DNA of 64,000 nucleotides, taken from Halobellus ruber. Its GTDB lineage: Archaea; Halobacteriota; Halobacteria; Halobacteriales; Haloferacaceae. The notes under the pieces are model-generated. The model saw only the letters and a program-made list of their open reading frames with translations, had not been told where the DNA came from and made no database searches. The stretch is from the NCBI RefSeq assembly GCF_014212355.1, contig NZ_JACKXD010000003.1, positions 62,001 through 126,000 on the forward strand. The letters are read 5' to 3'. This document shows positions 51,751 to 61,087 of this stretch, piece by piece (position 1 is the stretch's first letter; the number at the start of each line of letters is the position of its first letter). The translations under genes were made by a program, and so were the position numbers.

Positions 51751-52905
51751 TTACTCGACGTAGTCGATCTCGGTGCCGCCCCCCTCCTGGGCCGCCGGCT
51801 CCGGTTCGGGCTGGGAGCCGTCGTCGTTGCGGCCGTAGATCTGCGGGGACTCCACGCCGGTGACGACCACCATCGTCCGCATCTCGCCTTCGAGGTCCTC
51901 GTCGACGGAGGTCCCCCAGATGATCCGGGCGTCGGGGTCGATCCGGTCGTAGATCTCCTCGACGACCCCCTCGGCCTCCTCGATGCTCATATCGGAGCCG
52001 CCGGTGACGTTCACTAACGCGGAGTTCGCCCCCGAGATGTCGACGTCGAGCAGCGGCGACCGGAGGGCGTCCTTCACGGAGTCCTCGGCCTTGTGTTCGG
52101 AGTCGGAGTCGCCGAGCCCGATCATGGCGACGCCGCCGCGCTCCATCACGGTCTTCACGTCGGCGAAGTCGAGGTTGACCAGGCCGGGCTTGGTGATGAG
52201 TTCGGTGATCCCTTTCACCGACCGCATCAACACCTCGTCGGAGATCTTGAACGCCTGCCGGATCGGGAGCTTCCCGACCGCATCGAGCAGCCGGTCGTTC
52301 GGGACCACGATCACGGTGTCGGCCACGTCACGGAGGCGTTCGAGCCCCGCCTCGGCGTTCGTCCGCCGGACCTCCCCCTCCGCGGTGAACGGCGTGGTGA
52401 CGATGGCGATGGTGAGCGCGCCGGACTCCCGGGCGGCCTTCGCCACGATCGGGGCCGACCCCGTCCCGGTGCCGCCGCCCAGCCCGGCGGTGACGAACAC
52501 CATATCCGACCCCTCGACGGCGTCGTAGATCTCGTCTTGTGACTCCAAGGCGGCCTCCTCGCCGACCTGCGGGAGCGACCCGGCGCCGCGGCCCTGGGTC
52601 TTCTCCTTGCCCATCAGGATCATCCGGTCGTAGTCGATCTGATAGAGGTGCTGAGCGTCGGTGTTGGCGGCGACCAAGGTCGCCCCCTCGATGCCCTCCT
52701 CGTACATCCGGTTGACCGTGTTGCCGCCGGCGCCGCCGCAGCCCACAACGGTGATGTCGGTCTGGAGGTCCACCAGCATCTCCTGGAGTTCCTCGTCGGT
52801 GGTCGGTTCGGTTCCCCCCGTCTCGTCCCCTTCGGTCGGATCGACCGCACCCTCCGCACCCGGCTCCTCGGCCTCGTCAATCGCGTCGTCGACGATGGAG
52901 TCCAT
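51751..52905 (-). CDS. ftsZ: Cell division GTPase FtsZ
   Basis: This 384-residue tubulin-family GTPase polymerises into the division ring. Conserved parts are the GCGGAGGNT loop (56-63), the tubulin signature GGGTGTGS (143-150), and the T7 catalytic loop NLDFADV (244-250). An acidic N-terminal extension of about 45 residues and an acidic C-terminal tail with an IDYVE end flank the core. Its context behind secE and spt5 fits FtsZ1, the paralog that builds the scaffold ring in Haloferax; the assignment to FtsZ1 rests on context. The ATG at 52905 follows an AT-rich patch near 52930. Confidence 0.96.
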   Translation of the reverse strand: MDSIVDDAIDEAEEPGAEGAVDPTEGDETGGTEPTTDEELQEMLVDLQTDITVVGCGGAGGNTVNRMYEEGIEGATLVAANTDAQHLYQIDYDRMILMGKEKTQGRGAGSLPQVGEEAALESQDEIYDAVEGSDMVFVTAGLGGGTGTGSAPIVAKAARESGALTIAIVTTPFTAEGEVRRTNAEAGLERLRDVADTVIVVPNDRLLDAVGKLPIRQAFKISDEVLMRSVKGITELITKPGLVNLDFADVKTVMERGGVAMIGLGDSDSEHKAEDSVKDALRSPLLDVDISGANSALVNVTGGSDMSIEEAEGVVEEIYDRIDPDARIIWGTSVDEDLEGEMRTMVVVTGVESPQIYGRNDDGSQPEPEPAAQEGGGTEIDYVE

Positions 52906-53045
52906 AGTATGGTGCTTCGTATCAAACACAGCCTCATTACTGTTCCCCCTCGTGTCTGACGCGCGTCTGACGCTGAGCCACCCGAATACGGGCGTCTCGA
53001 CGGAACGACCCGTCTCCCGCGACGGCGACGACCCTCCGCCGAGTA

Positions 53046-54452
53046 TCAGATCTGAAACGTCACCGTCTCCTCGGCGTGGACCTCCTCGGGTGCGACGGTC
53101 CGGCCGTCGACCGCCACGGGTTCGCCCGCGGAGAGCCTGCCGAACGCCGGGCCCTCGGGAACGCCGGCCTCGGCTGCCGCCGCGGGATCGAACGTTTGCC
53201 GGGTCGCGACCACCCGGTCGTCGTTCCGAGCGACCGTTTCGTACTTCTCCCGAAGAACGTCCGCCAGCGCCGTCACGACCCCATCGAGGGCCGTCGAGTC
53301 CGTGACGGCCGCCCGGCCGCGGGGTTTGGTGCCGCCCTCCACCGTCTCGAACGCCACCGCCCGCGTCCGGACCGCGTCGGCGGCCGCCTCGCGGTCGATC
53401 CCCGACGCCTCCGCCAGGAGGTCGTCGGGGAGGGAGACCACCTCGAACGCGCCGGGGCTTGGCGCCTCGGCGGCCGCGGCGCTCCCGAGCCTGAGCCCCT
53501 CGTCGATCGGTTCCAGTTCGGCCTCCAGCGCCGCCACGAGGTCGAGGTCGACGCCGGAGGTCTCCCGGAGCCACGTCTCGTCGACGACGCGATAGCCGAG
53601 GTCCTCGATCACGGCCGTCACCTCGGGGTCGTCGTCGACGACGAGCGCCCGGGTCGCCGCCGACTGCTCGAACGCCGCCGCCACCACCTCCGCGTTCGAC
53701 TCCGGAGCGCCCATCGACGACAGCCCCCAGTCGGCGGCGATATGCCCGACCCGCCAGTCGGTCTCCCGGAGGATCCGCTCGAACTGCGGAGCGTAGTGGC
53801 CGCCGCCGAAGCCGACGACGTGGCGGGTCCGGTCCGGGGCGTCGCCGGAGCCGCCGTGCGTCGCGCCGGTGCCGGCGGGACTGCCGGCCTCCGGCGTCGC
53901 ATCCGACCGCACACCCGAGAGTTCCAGCACCGAGCGGGCGACCGCCCGGGCGCCTTCGGGGTCGGTCCACTCGGCCTCGCTGCTCCCGAGTTCCACGAAC
54001 AACGACGGCGCGCCGACGTCGGTGGGGCCGTGGTGGGTGCACTCGATCCCGACCCCGTAGCGCTCTGGGGCGTGCCGGTCGAAGGCGTCGACGACGGCCC
54101 GCTGGACGTTCGGGCACGCCTGCGCGAGTTCGTTGGGGCCGCCGCCGTACTCCGCGGGCCCGAAGTTCCCGGTGAAATGTGCCGTCAGGAGGGGGCCGGT
54201 CTCGCCGGCGTGTCGCGAGAGGAACGCCACGAACGCCGGCGGCTCCGAGAAGGCGTCGGCGACCGCCTCGAGTTCGAGATGCAACTCCGCGAAGGTCCGG
54301 AGCTCGAAGTCGCCGTGCCGGCGGTAGGTGCCGCCGCCGTCGGCGTCGGCCCGACCTGCGTCCTCGTACTCGTCCCACTCGGCGAGCGACGTCACTGCCT
54401 CGCCGATGGCGACCGAGGCGTCGTCGGCGCGGCTGACTACCAGTCCGATCAC
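53046..54452 (-). CDS. dtdA: D-aminoacyl-tRNA deacylase, archaeal type (DTD2)
   Basis: This 468-residue enzyme removes D-amino acids mistakenly attached to tRNA. It matches the archaeal/plant DTD2 family: [12 protein letters not shown] at the start, [20 protein letters not shown] (about 79-98), then [11 protein letters not shown] (about 140) and [16 protein letters not shown] (about 215). Family enzymes are 250-300 residues; here an additional C-terminal region of about 170 residues follows, as in some haloarchaeal versions. It is a separate transcript upstream of ftsZ. Confidence 0.93.
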   Translation of the reverse strand: MIGLVVSRADDASVAIGEAVTSLAEWDEYEDAGRADADGGGTYRRHGDFELRTFAELHLELEAVADAFSEPPAFVAFLSRHAGETGPLLTAHFTGNFGPAEYGGGPNELAQACPNVQRAVVDAFDRHAPERYGVGIECTHHGPTDVGAPSLFVELGSSEAEWTDPEGARAVARSVLELSGVRSDATPEAGSPAGTGATHGGSGDAPDRTRHVVGFGGGHYAPQFERILRETDWRVGHIAADWGLSSMGAPESNAEVVAAAFEQSAATRALVVDDDPEVTAVIEDLGYRVVDETWLRETSGVDLDLVAALEAELEPIDEGLRLGSAAAAEAPSPGAFEVVSLPDDLLAEASGIDREAAADAVRTRAVAFETVEGGTKPRGRAAVTDSTALDGVVTALADVLREKYETVARNDDRVVATRQTFDPAAAAEAGVPEGPAFGRLSAGEPVAVDGRTVAPEEVHAEETVTFQI

Positions 54453-54518
54453 GGGCTGGGGTGGCCGCTCCTCGGTATAAAACCCCTCGGAGCGGAGCGC
54501 GACCCCGGCGACGCCGCG

Positions 54519-55850
54519 TCAGTCGGCGCGCTCCGGCTCCGGCGGTTCCGGAACCGGCGCCCCGCGGACGTTCGCGACCGTGACGCGGGTGAGATGACGG
54601 AGGTCACGGCGGCGGGAGACGAGCAGGCCGACGCCGAGGACGATGTAGACGGCGGTGTAGATCAGAAGGAGGTAGATCGAGTACGTCTCCGCGACCGCCG
54701 CGGGGTACAGCCGGATGAACGTGAACTCGAGGGCGACCTGCGAGGCGAACAGGACGAGCAGCGCAAGCGACTCCCGGACGCTGATCCGGAAGTTCACCAG
54801 GATTGCGAGCGCGAAGAAGCTCTGGCCGGCGGTCAGCCAGATCTCCGCGGCCTGTTTGAACTCGAAGGGCAGCACCCCGTACGCTCCGAGCGAGATGCTG
54901 TAGACGACCGAGAGGGTCCCGATCAGCAGCGTCCACTGGTTCAGCTTCGAGGAGATCAGGGCGTTGAACGCGGCGGTCGACCGCGCTTTGTTCACCAGGT
55001 AGGCGGTCACGATGAGTTCGGGGCTCTCGGATGCCAGGGGCGCGATCCACTGGATCATGAAGAACTCGGGGATGCCGTACTGCAACCCGATGTCCTCGAG
55101 GCCGTGGGCGAACGGCTCCACCGCGGTGAATATCAGCAGGCCCGAGTACACGAACAGCGCAAGGACGACCGGGATCCGCACGCGCTGCCGCTTCGCCTGG
55201 AAGTACGCCGGGACGCCGACGTTCGCCTCGGGTTCCTCGACGTCGCCGCGGACGATGATCGCGATGTAGGTGACGTAGAGGCCCACAAGCACGACCGTGT
55301 CGATGATGTCGATCCCGCCGTTCAGCGGGACGAGGAAGGCGAAGACGGTCGCGGCGAACAGAAAGAGGATCTCAGTCGAGATGCTCGGGTCGAGTTTTAC
55401 CTGATCCCGGAGCCGCCCGTCGCGGGTGACCACGCTGTCGTCGTCGCGGCCGCCCGAGGTTGCCTTGTACACCGAAAACAGCGCGATGCCGGACCACCCG
55501 AGGCCGATGAGGATGCGGTTCGCCCCGGTCATGTTCGCGATCGCGAGGTTCCCCCGGGCGGGGTCCGTCGCCGCCTGCCACGCGTAGAGGGCGTCGACGG
55601 CGTACTCCGGCGCGACGGCCAGCACCGCGAGCACCGCGATCGCGAACGCCCGCGGCACGTCCTTCTCGGCGGTCTCGGCGCCCCACGCCAGCAGGAACGA
55701 CGCCCCGAGGACCGCGAGCCCGCTCACCCCGACGACCGTGATCGTCCCGAAGCCCTCGGCGGCGCCCGTGGCCCACGACACCACCCACGGGGCCGTGAGG
55801 GCGACAGTGACGACGAGCGCCACCAGAGGGTGGCGAAGCCGGCGGTTCAT
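54519..55850 (-). CDS. Sodium/calcium exchanger family membrane protein
   Basis: This 443-residue protein has ten or more membrane helices in two inverted halves. The alpha-repeat ion motifs are visible: [14 protein letters not shown] (about 80) with [14 protein letters not shown] (about 108) in the first half, and [18 protein letters not shown] (about 272) with [15 protein letters not shown] (about 297) in the second. These correspond to the CaCA superfamily. The exact ion cannot be told; the long central segment is acidic. Convergent genes are absent and aroE diverges 117 bp away. Confidence 0.9.
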   Translation of the reverse strand: MNRRLRHPLVALVVTVALTAPWVVSWATGAAEGFGTITVVGVSGLAVLGASFLLAWGAETAEKDVPRAFAIAVLAVLAVAPEYAVDALYAWQAATDPARGNLAIANMTGANRILIGLGWSGIALFSVYKATSGGRDDDSVVTRDGRLRDQVKLDPSISTEILFLFAATVFAFLVPLNGGIDIIDTVVLVGLYVTYIAIIVRGDVEEPEANVGVPAYFQAKRQRVRIPVVLALFVYSGLLIFTAVEPFAHGLEDIGLQYGIPEFFMIQWIAPLASESPELIVTAYLVNKARSTAAFNALISSKLNQWTLLIGTLSVVYSISLGAYGVLPFEFKQAAEIWLTAGQSFFALAILVNFRISVRESLALLVLFASQVALEFTFIRLYPAAVAETYSIYLLLIYTAVYIVLGVGLLVSRRRDLRHLTRVTVANVRGAPVPEPPEPERAD

Positions 55851-55967
55851 CGGCTACGGGTCGGGGACTGCGGAGGGTAGTTCTTGTGGTTCGATGCGGA
55901 ACGGTCCCGGCCGATTCGGGGCCACCCCGCGAGGGAGTTTTATTCCGCCGCGGCGGCACGGACGGGT

Positions 55968-56774
55968 ATGCAGGTCTTCGGCCTCCTCGGCAACCCCGTC
56001 GAACACTCGCTGTCGCCGCCGATGCACGAGGCGGCGTACGACGCCCTCGGGATGGACGCCCGGTACGTCACCTTCGAGCCCGACCGCGACGCCGCCGCCG
56101 GCGCGGTTGCGGCGGCGGAGACGCTCGGGATCGCGGGGCTGAACGTCACGATCCCGTTCAAACAGGACGTCCTCGACGCGGTCGAGCCCGACGGGATGGC
56201 GCGCCGCGTCGGCGCGGTGAACACGGTCGACTTCTCGGCGTCGCCGCCGCGCGGCTACAACACCGACGTCGCGGGCGTGCGGCGGGCGTTCACCCACCAC
56301 GACGTCGCCATCGAGGGCCGCGACGCCGTCGTCGTCGGCGCCGGCGGCGCGGGCCGGGCGGTCGCGTTCGCGCTGGCAGACGCCGGTGCCGCGGTCCACA
56401 TCGCAAACCGGACCGAAGAGCGTGCGGAGTCGCTTGCGGCCGACGTCCCCGGCGCGACCGCCGGCGGGCTCGACACCCTCGATCGCGTCGCCGACGCCGG
56501 GATCCTGGTCAACGCGACGAGCGTCGGGATGGAACCCGACGACGAGGAGACGCCGGTGCCGGCGGCGCACCTCCACGCGGAGCTGGCGGTTCTCGATGCG
56601 GTGTACACGCCGGTCGAGACGCGGCTGCTCCGGGAGGCATCGGCGGCCGGTGCGACCACGGTCGACGGGGCGTGGATGCTGCTGTTCCAGGGCGTGGCGG
56701 CCTTCGAGCGGTGGACCGGCCGCGACGCGCCGGTGGCGGCGATGAACGAGGCGCTACGGGCGGAATTGGCGTAG
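55968..56774 (+). CDS. aroE: Shikimate dehydrogenase
   Basis: This 268-residue enzyme reduces 3-dehydroshikimate to shikimate with NADPH in aromatic amino acid synthesis. The substrate motif [16 protein letters not shown] (10-25), the catalytic Lys in [12 protein letters not shown] (about 65) and the Gly-rich NADPH loop [15 protein letters not shown] (about 125) are in order, followed by ANRTEERA for NADP and the end motif [24 protein letters not shown] box lies 28 bp before the ATG. Confidence 0.95.
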   Translation: MQVFGLLGNPVEHSLSPPMHEAAYDALGMDARYVTFEPDRDAAAGAVAAAETLGIAGLNVTIPFKQDVLDAVEPDGMARRVGAVNTVDFSASPPRGYNTDVAGVRRAFTHHDVAIEGRDAVVVGAGGAGRAVAFALADAGAAVHIANRTEERAESLAADVPGATAGGLDTLDRVADAGILVNATSVGMEPDDEETPVPAAHLHAELAVLDAVYTPVETRLLREASAAGATTVDGAWMLLFQGVAAFERWTGRDAPVAAMNEALRAELA

Positions 56775-56814
56775 GTCGGCCGCGGTGCCGCGGGGACGGC
56801 AGGGCGGCCGGGAC

Positions 56815-57306
56815 TCAGCAGTGCGTCGTCGCGGGCCCGGTGGCCGGCCTCGTAATCTCGACCTCGATGAGCGTCGACGACTGGCCGTCGCCCGGCCGGC
56901 GGACCATCCGGTAGATCTCCCCCTCGCAGGCCGGGTTGAGCGCTCCGTCGCTGCCGAACCCGTCGATGTGGGCGTAGTCGCCGGCCACGAGCGGGCCGCT
57001 CGTCGTCCAGACGACGTCCCACCGGACGCTGTTCCCGTCGCTGTCGACGATGTAGAAGTCCTCGCCGGGCTCGATCCGCCCGCCGGTGAGCGTGATGTTC
57101 ACGTACGGGCGGTTGGCGGTGTTGCCCTCGCCGTCGGCGACGTACGCCGTCTGGTGGCTGTACTGCGGCGCGGGGTCGTTCGGCATCTCGATCCCGAGCA
57201 GCACCCCGCCGAAGACCGCAACGAGGGCGACGACGATCGCCAAAAGCAACGCCGTGCCGACCACCGGCGAGATGCCGCGGCGCGAGCAGCCGAGCCGACG
57301 GGCCAT
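56815..57306 (-). CDS. Type IV pilin (haloarchaeal PilA-like)
   Basis: This 163-residue protein has a typical class III signal: a basic head MARRLGCSRRG, the cleavage region RRGISPVVG, and a hydrophobic helix (about 12-36, ALLLAIVVALVAVFGGVLL). The soluble domain is beta-rich with two cysteines near the C-terminus. The prepilin peptidase PibD should cut near RRG-ISP. The gene stands alone, with a TATA-like TTTAATGG box 26 bp upstream. It could supply the main pilin for one of the two motor/platform pairs in the window, which is inference. Confidence 0.88.
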   Translation of the reverse strand: MARRLGCSRRGISPVVGTALLLAIVVALVAVFGGVLLGIEMPNDPAPQYSHQTAYVADGEGNTANRPYVNITLTGGRIEPGEDFYIVDSDGNSVRWDVVWTTSGPLVAGDYAHIDGFGSDGALNPACEGEIYRMVRRPGDGQSSTLIEVEITRPATGPATTHC

Positions 57307-57400
57307 ACCGGCTGCTCGTGCCGGAATCCATTAAACCTTTATCCGGTAGTATCGGGACTGATATCCGGGCCCGGACGGGTCGGCGGGGCGCGCCGGGCGG

Positions 57401-57775
57401 TCAGCCGTCGTCCGGTTCCGCAAGCAGGTCCGCCTCGTATGCGGCGACCGCCTCCACGACCGTCTCGGCGTCCTCCTCGGGCACGTCGAACGCGTCGAGG
57501 CTCTCCTCTAAGAGTTCGACCGCCCGCTGGATGTGCTCGGGGGTAAAGGGGACGTGGAGGTGGGCCTCGCGGACGGGCGCGGCGTCGTACGTCTCCGGCC
57601 CGCCCGCCGCTTCACACAGGAACTCCGTCTGCGTCCGCCGGAGCAGTTCCATGTCCGATCCCTCGAAGAACGGCCCGATCATCTCGTCGTCGACGAGCCG
57701 GTCGTAGAAGTCGTCGACGACCGCCCGGATCCCGTCGTGGCCGCCGAGCCGGTCGTACAACGTCTGTTCAGGCAT
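57401..57775 (-). CDS. Group I truncated hemoglobin
   Basis: This 124-residue globin matches trHbN-type proteins. YDRLGG at the N-terminus, Tyr24 at the B10 position in DDFYDRL, FLCEAAGGPETYDA (about 52-65) and proximal His72 in REAHLHV are visible. It would bind O2 or NO through heme in the cytoplasm; roles include NO detoxification and O2 storage. A TTTAG box lies about 28 bp upstream, and a 12-bp palindrome (57812-57823) lies behind it. Confidence 0.9.
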   Translation of the reverse strand: MPEQTLYDRLGGHDGIRAVVDDFYDRLVDDEMIGPFFEGSDMELLRRTQTEFLCEAAGGPETYDAAPVREAHLHVPFTPEHIQRAVELLEESLDAFDVPEEDAETVVEAVAAYEADLLAEPDDG

Positions 57776-57811
57776 TGGCGTGTGTTTCGGGCTTTTCCAA
57801 CTAAACGGTTC

Positions 57812-57823
57812 TGACGCGCGTCA
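57812..57823. promoter_or_regulatory. Palindrome upstream of the truncated hemoglobin gene
   Basis: TGACGCGCGTCA is a perfect 12-bp palindrome just upstream of the TATA region of the hemoglobin gene. A similar GACGCGCGTC occurs at about 52957-52966 upstream of ftsZ. GC-rich DNA makes chance palindromes common, so the evidence is weak. Confidence 0.25.
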
Positions 57824-57865
57824 AGATGTGGGAGTGGACTGTCGGTTCGGTGAACAGGGGAGTCG

Positions 57866-59809
57866 TCAGTCGTCGGCGTCGCCCTCGACGGGCGTCCGCG
57901 AGGCCCGCCGGCTGGCGCGCTCGACGAACTCGTCGGGGAGTTCGTCGATCTCGCCCGCCTGGACGCCCCACAGGTGCGCATAGAGGTCGTCGTTTGCGAG
58001 GAGCTCCTCGTGGGTGCCGTGCTCGGCGATCCGGCCGTCCTCCAGGACGACGATCCCGTCGGCGTCCTTGATCGTCGACAGCCGATGGGCGATCGAGAAG
58101 GTGGTCCGCTCGGCCGTGAGACGGTCGAGCGACCGCTGGATCAACATTTCAGTTTCGGTGTCGACGTCGGAGGTCGCCTCGTCGAGGACCAGGATCTCGG
58201 GGTCCCGCAGGACCGCCCGGGCGATCGAGAGCCGCTGGCGCTGGCCGCCGGAGAGCTTCACGCCGCGCTCGCCGATCTCGGTGTCGTACCCGTCCGGGAG
58301 GTTCTGAACGAACTGGTGGGCCTCCGCGGCCTTCGCGGCCTCGACGACCTCCGCGTGGGTCGCGCCGAAGGTGCCGTACCGGATGTTCTCGGCGACCGTG
58401 CCGTAGAACATAAACGTCTCCTGGCTGACGTACCCGATCGACCGTCGGAGGCTGGGGATGGTGACCGACCGGATGTCGGTGCCGTCGATCTCGATCGACC
58501 CCTCGTCGACGTCGTACATCCGGAGAAGAAGCTTGAGGACGGTCGATTTACCCGCACCCGTGGGGCCGACGAGGGCGAGGGTCTCGCCGCCCTCGACCGC
58601 GAAGGAGACGTCCTCGATGATCGTCTCGCCGTCGTCGTACCCGAAGGAGACGCCGTCGTAGACGACCCGGCCCGCGTCGACGTCGAGGTCCTCGGCCTCG
58701 GGGTCCTCGGTGATCCGTGCGGGTTCGTCCATCAGTCCGAAGATGCGGGAAGCGGAGGCGTAGGCCCGCTGGTACATATTGATGATCTGGCCGAACTGCG
58801 CCATCGGCCAGATGAACCGCTGGGTAAAGAGGATGAACCCGACGAACTCGCCGGGCGAGAGGCCCCCCGAAAAGAACAGCGGCGCCGACCCGGTGGCCTG
58901 GTAGGTCAGCACCCACACGCCGCCGAGGACGAACGTGAGCACGAACCCGATCCCCGACAGCAGCCGGAGCCCGGGGAAGAACTTGATCCGGGTGCCGATC
59001 GCGTCCCAGTTGGCGTCGAAGTACTCCTCGGAGACGTCGTCGACGCGGTCGGACTCGTAGGGTTCGGTGTTCGAGGACTTGATGACCTGGATCCCGCCGA
59101 GGTTGTTCTCCAGCCGGGAGTTGAGCTTGCCGACCGACGACCGCACGTCGGCGTACTTCGGCTGGATCGTCCGCACGAACCGGTAGGTGAAAAATCCGAT
59201 CAGCGGGACCACGGTGAGGGTGACGACCGCGAGCTGCCAGTTCCAGTACAGCAGGATACCGGCGATTCCGAGGACCATCACGCCCAGCCGGAACGCGGAG
59301 TTCATCCCGTCGTTGAGGAAGCGCTCTAATCTGTTCACGTCGTTCGAGAGGGTCGACATCATCTCGCCGGTCTGCTTGTCGGCGAAGAAGTCCATGTTCA
59401 GCCGCTGCATCTTGTCGTAGGTGTCGGTCCGGATGGCGTGCTGGATGTTCTGGGCGAAGGAGTTCCAGCCCCAATTTCTGGTCCAGTGGAAGGCCGCGCC
59501 GCCGAAAAACGAGAGCGCGATCAACGCGGTCGCGACGTACAGCTGTTCGACCTGCGTCGTCGGTAGCCACGCGTCGGGGACGAGCCACAGCGAGAAGGGC
59601 CGCTCGTCGAAGAAGATCGAGTCGACCGCGACCGCAAGCAGGACGGGGGGAAGCAGATCGAGGAGGCGGGCGACGACGCTGGAGGCGAGGCCGACGACGA
59701 ACGCGACGGCGTTCTCCCGGCCGTACTCGTCGAAGAGCCGGCGCATCGGGTTCTCCGCCCGCTCGCGTTGCTCCTCGAACGGGTCGTCCTCGTCGGCGTG
59801 GGTGACCAT
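57866..59809 (-). CDS. ABC transporter, fused permease and ATPase (exporter type)
   Basis: This 647-residue half-transporter has six membrane helices (about 30-330; for example NAVAFVVGLASSVVARLLDL and GIAGILLYWNWQLAVVTL), then the ATP-binding domain. Walker A is GPTGAGKST at about 417-425, the signature is LSGGQRQRLS at about 520, and Walker B is ILVLDEATSDVD at about 540. It resembles MsbA/multidrug exporters and would work as a homodimer. Substrate unknown. The ATG at 59809 is chosen over a GTG three bases upstream. Confidence 0.93.
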   Translation of the reverse strand: MVTHADEDDPFEEQRERAENPMRRLFDEYGRENAVAFVVGLASSVVARLLDLLPPVLLAVAVDSIFFDERPFSLWLVPDAWLPTTQVEQLYVATALIALSFFGGAAFHWTRNWGWNSFAQNIQHAIRTDTYDKMQRLNMDFFADKQTGEMMSTLSNDVNRLERFLNDGMNSAFRLGVMVLGIAGILLYWNWQLAVVTLTVVPLIGFFTYRFVRTIQPKYADVRSSVGKLNSRLENNLGGIQVIKSSNTEPYESDRVDDVSEEYFDANWDAIGTRIKFFPGLRLLSGIGFVLTFVLGGVWVLTYQATGSAPLFFSGGLSPGEFVGFILFTQRFIWPMAQFGQIINMYQRAYASASRIFGLMDEPARITEDPEAEDLDVDAGRVVYDGVSFGYDDGETIIEDVSFAVEGGETLALVGPTGAGKSTVLKLLLRMYDVDEGSIEIDGTDIRSVTIPSLRRSIGYVSQETFMFYGTVAENIRYGTFGATHAEVVEAAKAAEAHQFVQNLPDGYDTEIGERGVKLSGGQRQRLSIARAVLRDPEILVLDEATSDVDTETEMLIQRSLDRLTAERTTFSIAHRLSTIKDADGIVVLEDGRIAEHGTHEELLANDDLYAHLWGVQAGEIDELPDEFVERASRRASRTPVEGDADD

Positions 59810-59870
59810 CACCGTATCCTAGTGCTGTCGCTACTAAAGGGTTCCACAGCCGGAGGGTTTCGGGCGTCGT

Positions 59871-60140
59871 TCACAACGACTGCCGTTCGGCCCCGGGGTC
59901 GATCCCGGCCGTCTCGAGGTCGTTGCGGATGCGCTCCCGAAGCGGGTCGGGGACCGTCTCGCGGCCAACGGGGACGGCGGTTTCGCCGTCGCCTTTCACC
60001 TTCCAGTAGAGCACGCACTCGGAGGGGCCGTAGAACTCGATGCTGTAGCGGTCGTCGGCGCCGCGGTAGTGGACGCGCGCGGCGTACCCCTCGGCGTGCC
60101 AGCCGTCGAGCGCGCCGAGGTCGGCGGTCGGGCCGTCCAT
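59871..60140 (-). CDS. Small conserved hypothetical protein (89 aa)
   Basis: This 89-residue protein is acidic, with alternating strands (AARVHYRGADDRYSIEFYGP then CVLYWKVKGDGE) and a C-terminal helix (DPLRERIRNDLETAGI). It has no signal or membrane segment. The fold looks like a small alpha/beta domain. No named function. It lies 57 bp upstream of the DUF192 gene's end on the same strand. Confidence 0.72.
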   Translation of the reverse strand: MDGPTADLGALDGWHAEGYAARVHYRGADDRYSIEFYGPSECVLYWKVKGDGETAVPVGRETVPDPLRERIRNDLETAGIDPGAERQSL

Positions 60141-60197
60141 ACGATCGGATTGGCCGGTCGGACTGTCGGTGTTTCGGTCCCGCGTGGCTCGCCCGCC

Positions 60198-60722
60198 TCA
60201 GGACTCGGCCGTCGGTCCCCACGGCGCCGGGATCCGGAGGCGGTCGCCGACCTCGATCCCGCGGTCGTCGGTGTAGCGGTAGGGGACTTCGAGGACGTAC
60301 TTCCCGCGGCCGGGGTAGCGGGTGAGGTCGGCGCCGCTCGTGCCTTCCGGGGGGAGTTCGGCGTGGTGGATCCGGGTGACGGTTCCGTCGGCGGCGACAA
60401 AGACGATGTCGAGCGGGAACGCCATCTCCCGCATCACGTAGGCGTACTCGCCCTCCCGGTCGTGGACGAACAGCATCCCCTCGTTTTCGCCGAGCGACTC
60501 GGTGTCGCTGAGGCCGGTGTAGCGCTTCGACTGGGTGTCGGCGACCCGGACCCGGACGGTCGCGAGCGTTTCGCCGCTCTCCCCGTCGACGGCGGTGACG
60601 GTCGTCCGGTCGTACTCCCCGGTCGGAACGAGCCCGGGGTTCGTGGCGACCACGACGGCACCGGCCACGAGCACGGCGACAACGACGAACGCGGCTGTAG
60701 CGAGTCGCCTCCGGTCGATCAT
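60198..60722 (-). CDS. DUF192 family protein, membrane anchored
   Basis: This 174-residue protein has a basic head MIDRRRLATA and one hydrophobic helix (about 9-28), so it is anchored with its main domain outside the cell. The DUF192 domain (about 45-172) shows RVRVADTQSKRYTGLSDTES, GMLFVHDREGEYAYVMREM and PLDIVFVAADGTV. Family members are small beta-barrel proteins of unknown function. Start at 60722 is chosen because the earlier frame runs through the tRNA-Val region. Confidence 0.88.
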   Translation of the reverse strand: MIDRRRLATAAFVVVAVLVAGAVVVATNPGLVPTGEYDRTTVTAVDGESGETLATVRVRVADTQSKRYTGLSDTESLGENEGMLFVHDREGEYAYVMREMAFPLDIVFVAADGTVTRIHHAELPPEGTSGADLTRYPGRGKYVLEVPYRYTDDRGIEVGDRLRIPAPWGPTAES

Positions 60723-60805
60723 AGCGGCGAGTTCGGGCGTGGCCGACGAAAGGATTCCCCCCGATTGAAAACCGTTATACCCGTGTGCGGACTGACTGGA
60801 GGTGC

Positions 60806-60878
60806 GGGCTCGTGGTCTAGTGGTGATGACGCTTCCCTTACAAGGAAGAGGCCGGCGGTTCGAACCCGCCCGAGCCCA
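60806..60878 (+). tRNA. tRNA-Val(UAC)
   Basis: The plus strand folds as a complete tRNA. The acceptor is GGGCTCG/CGAGCCC with discriminator A, the D-arm has TCTAGTGGTGATGA, the anticodon stem-loop CTTCC-CTTACAA-GGAAG gives anticodon UAC, and the T-arm has GGTTCGAACCC. A GTTATAC box lies about 30 bp upstream. No intron or encoded CCA. Confidence 0.96.
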
Positions 60879-60922
60879 CTCGAACCGACGAGCGAAGCGA
60901 GTCGTGTTCGATGTCCCGAGCA

Positions 60923-61011
60923 GCGGTTCGAACCCTGGAAGTCGCAGCCCGGCAGCGCAACGGAGTGAGCAGCCCGGACCGTCTTCCTCAGGTTCGACCC
61001 CGCCCGAGCCA
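60923..61011. repeat. Degenerate copies of the tRNA-Val T-arm and 3' end
   Basis: GCGGTTCGAACCC, identical to the tRNA-Val T-arm (60855-60867), recurs at 60923-60935. A second copy (GGTTCGA then CCCGCCCGAGCC, 60991-61010) matches the T-arm and the acceptor 3' strand with one base missing. The spacer between them has CGAAGCGAG- and GGAGTGAG-type sequence seen in the other tRNA arrays of this window. Confidence 0.7.
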
Positions 61012-61087
61012 TACCCCACACCAACCGAACTGTTCTAACGGTCGAACGTCGACGTCACCGACTGGACCGACATCGTCGATGCGGGGC

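Noticed and set aside
52957-57823. Shared GACGCGCGTC sequence upstream of ftsZ and the hemoglobin gene as a common operator
   Set aside because: Such GC palindromes occur often by chance in this GC-rich DNA, and the two promoters share no other feature.
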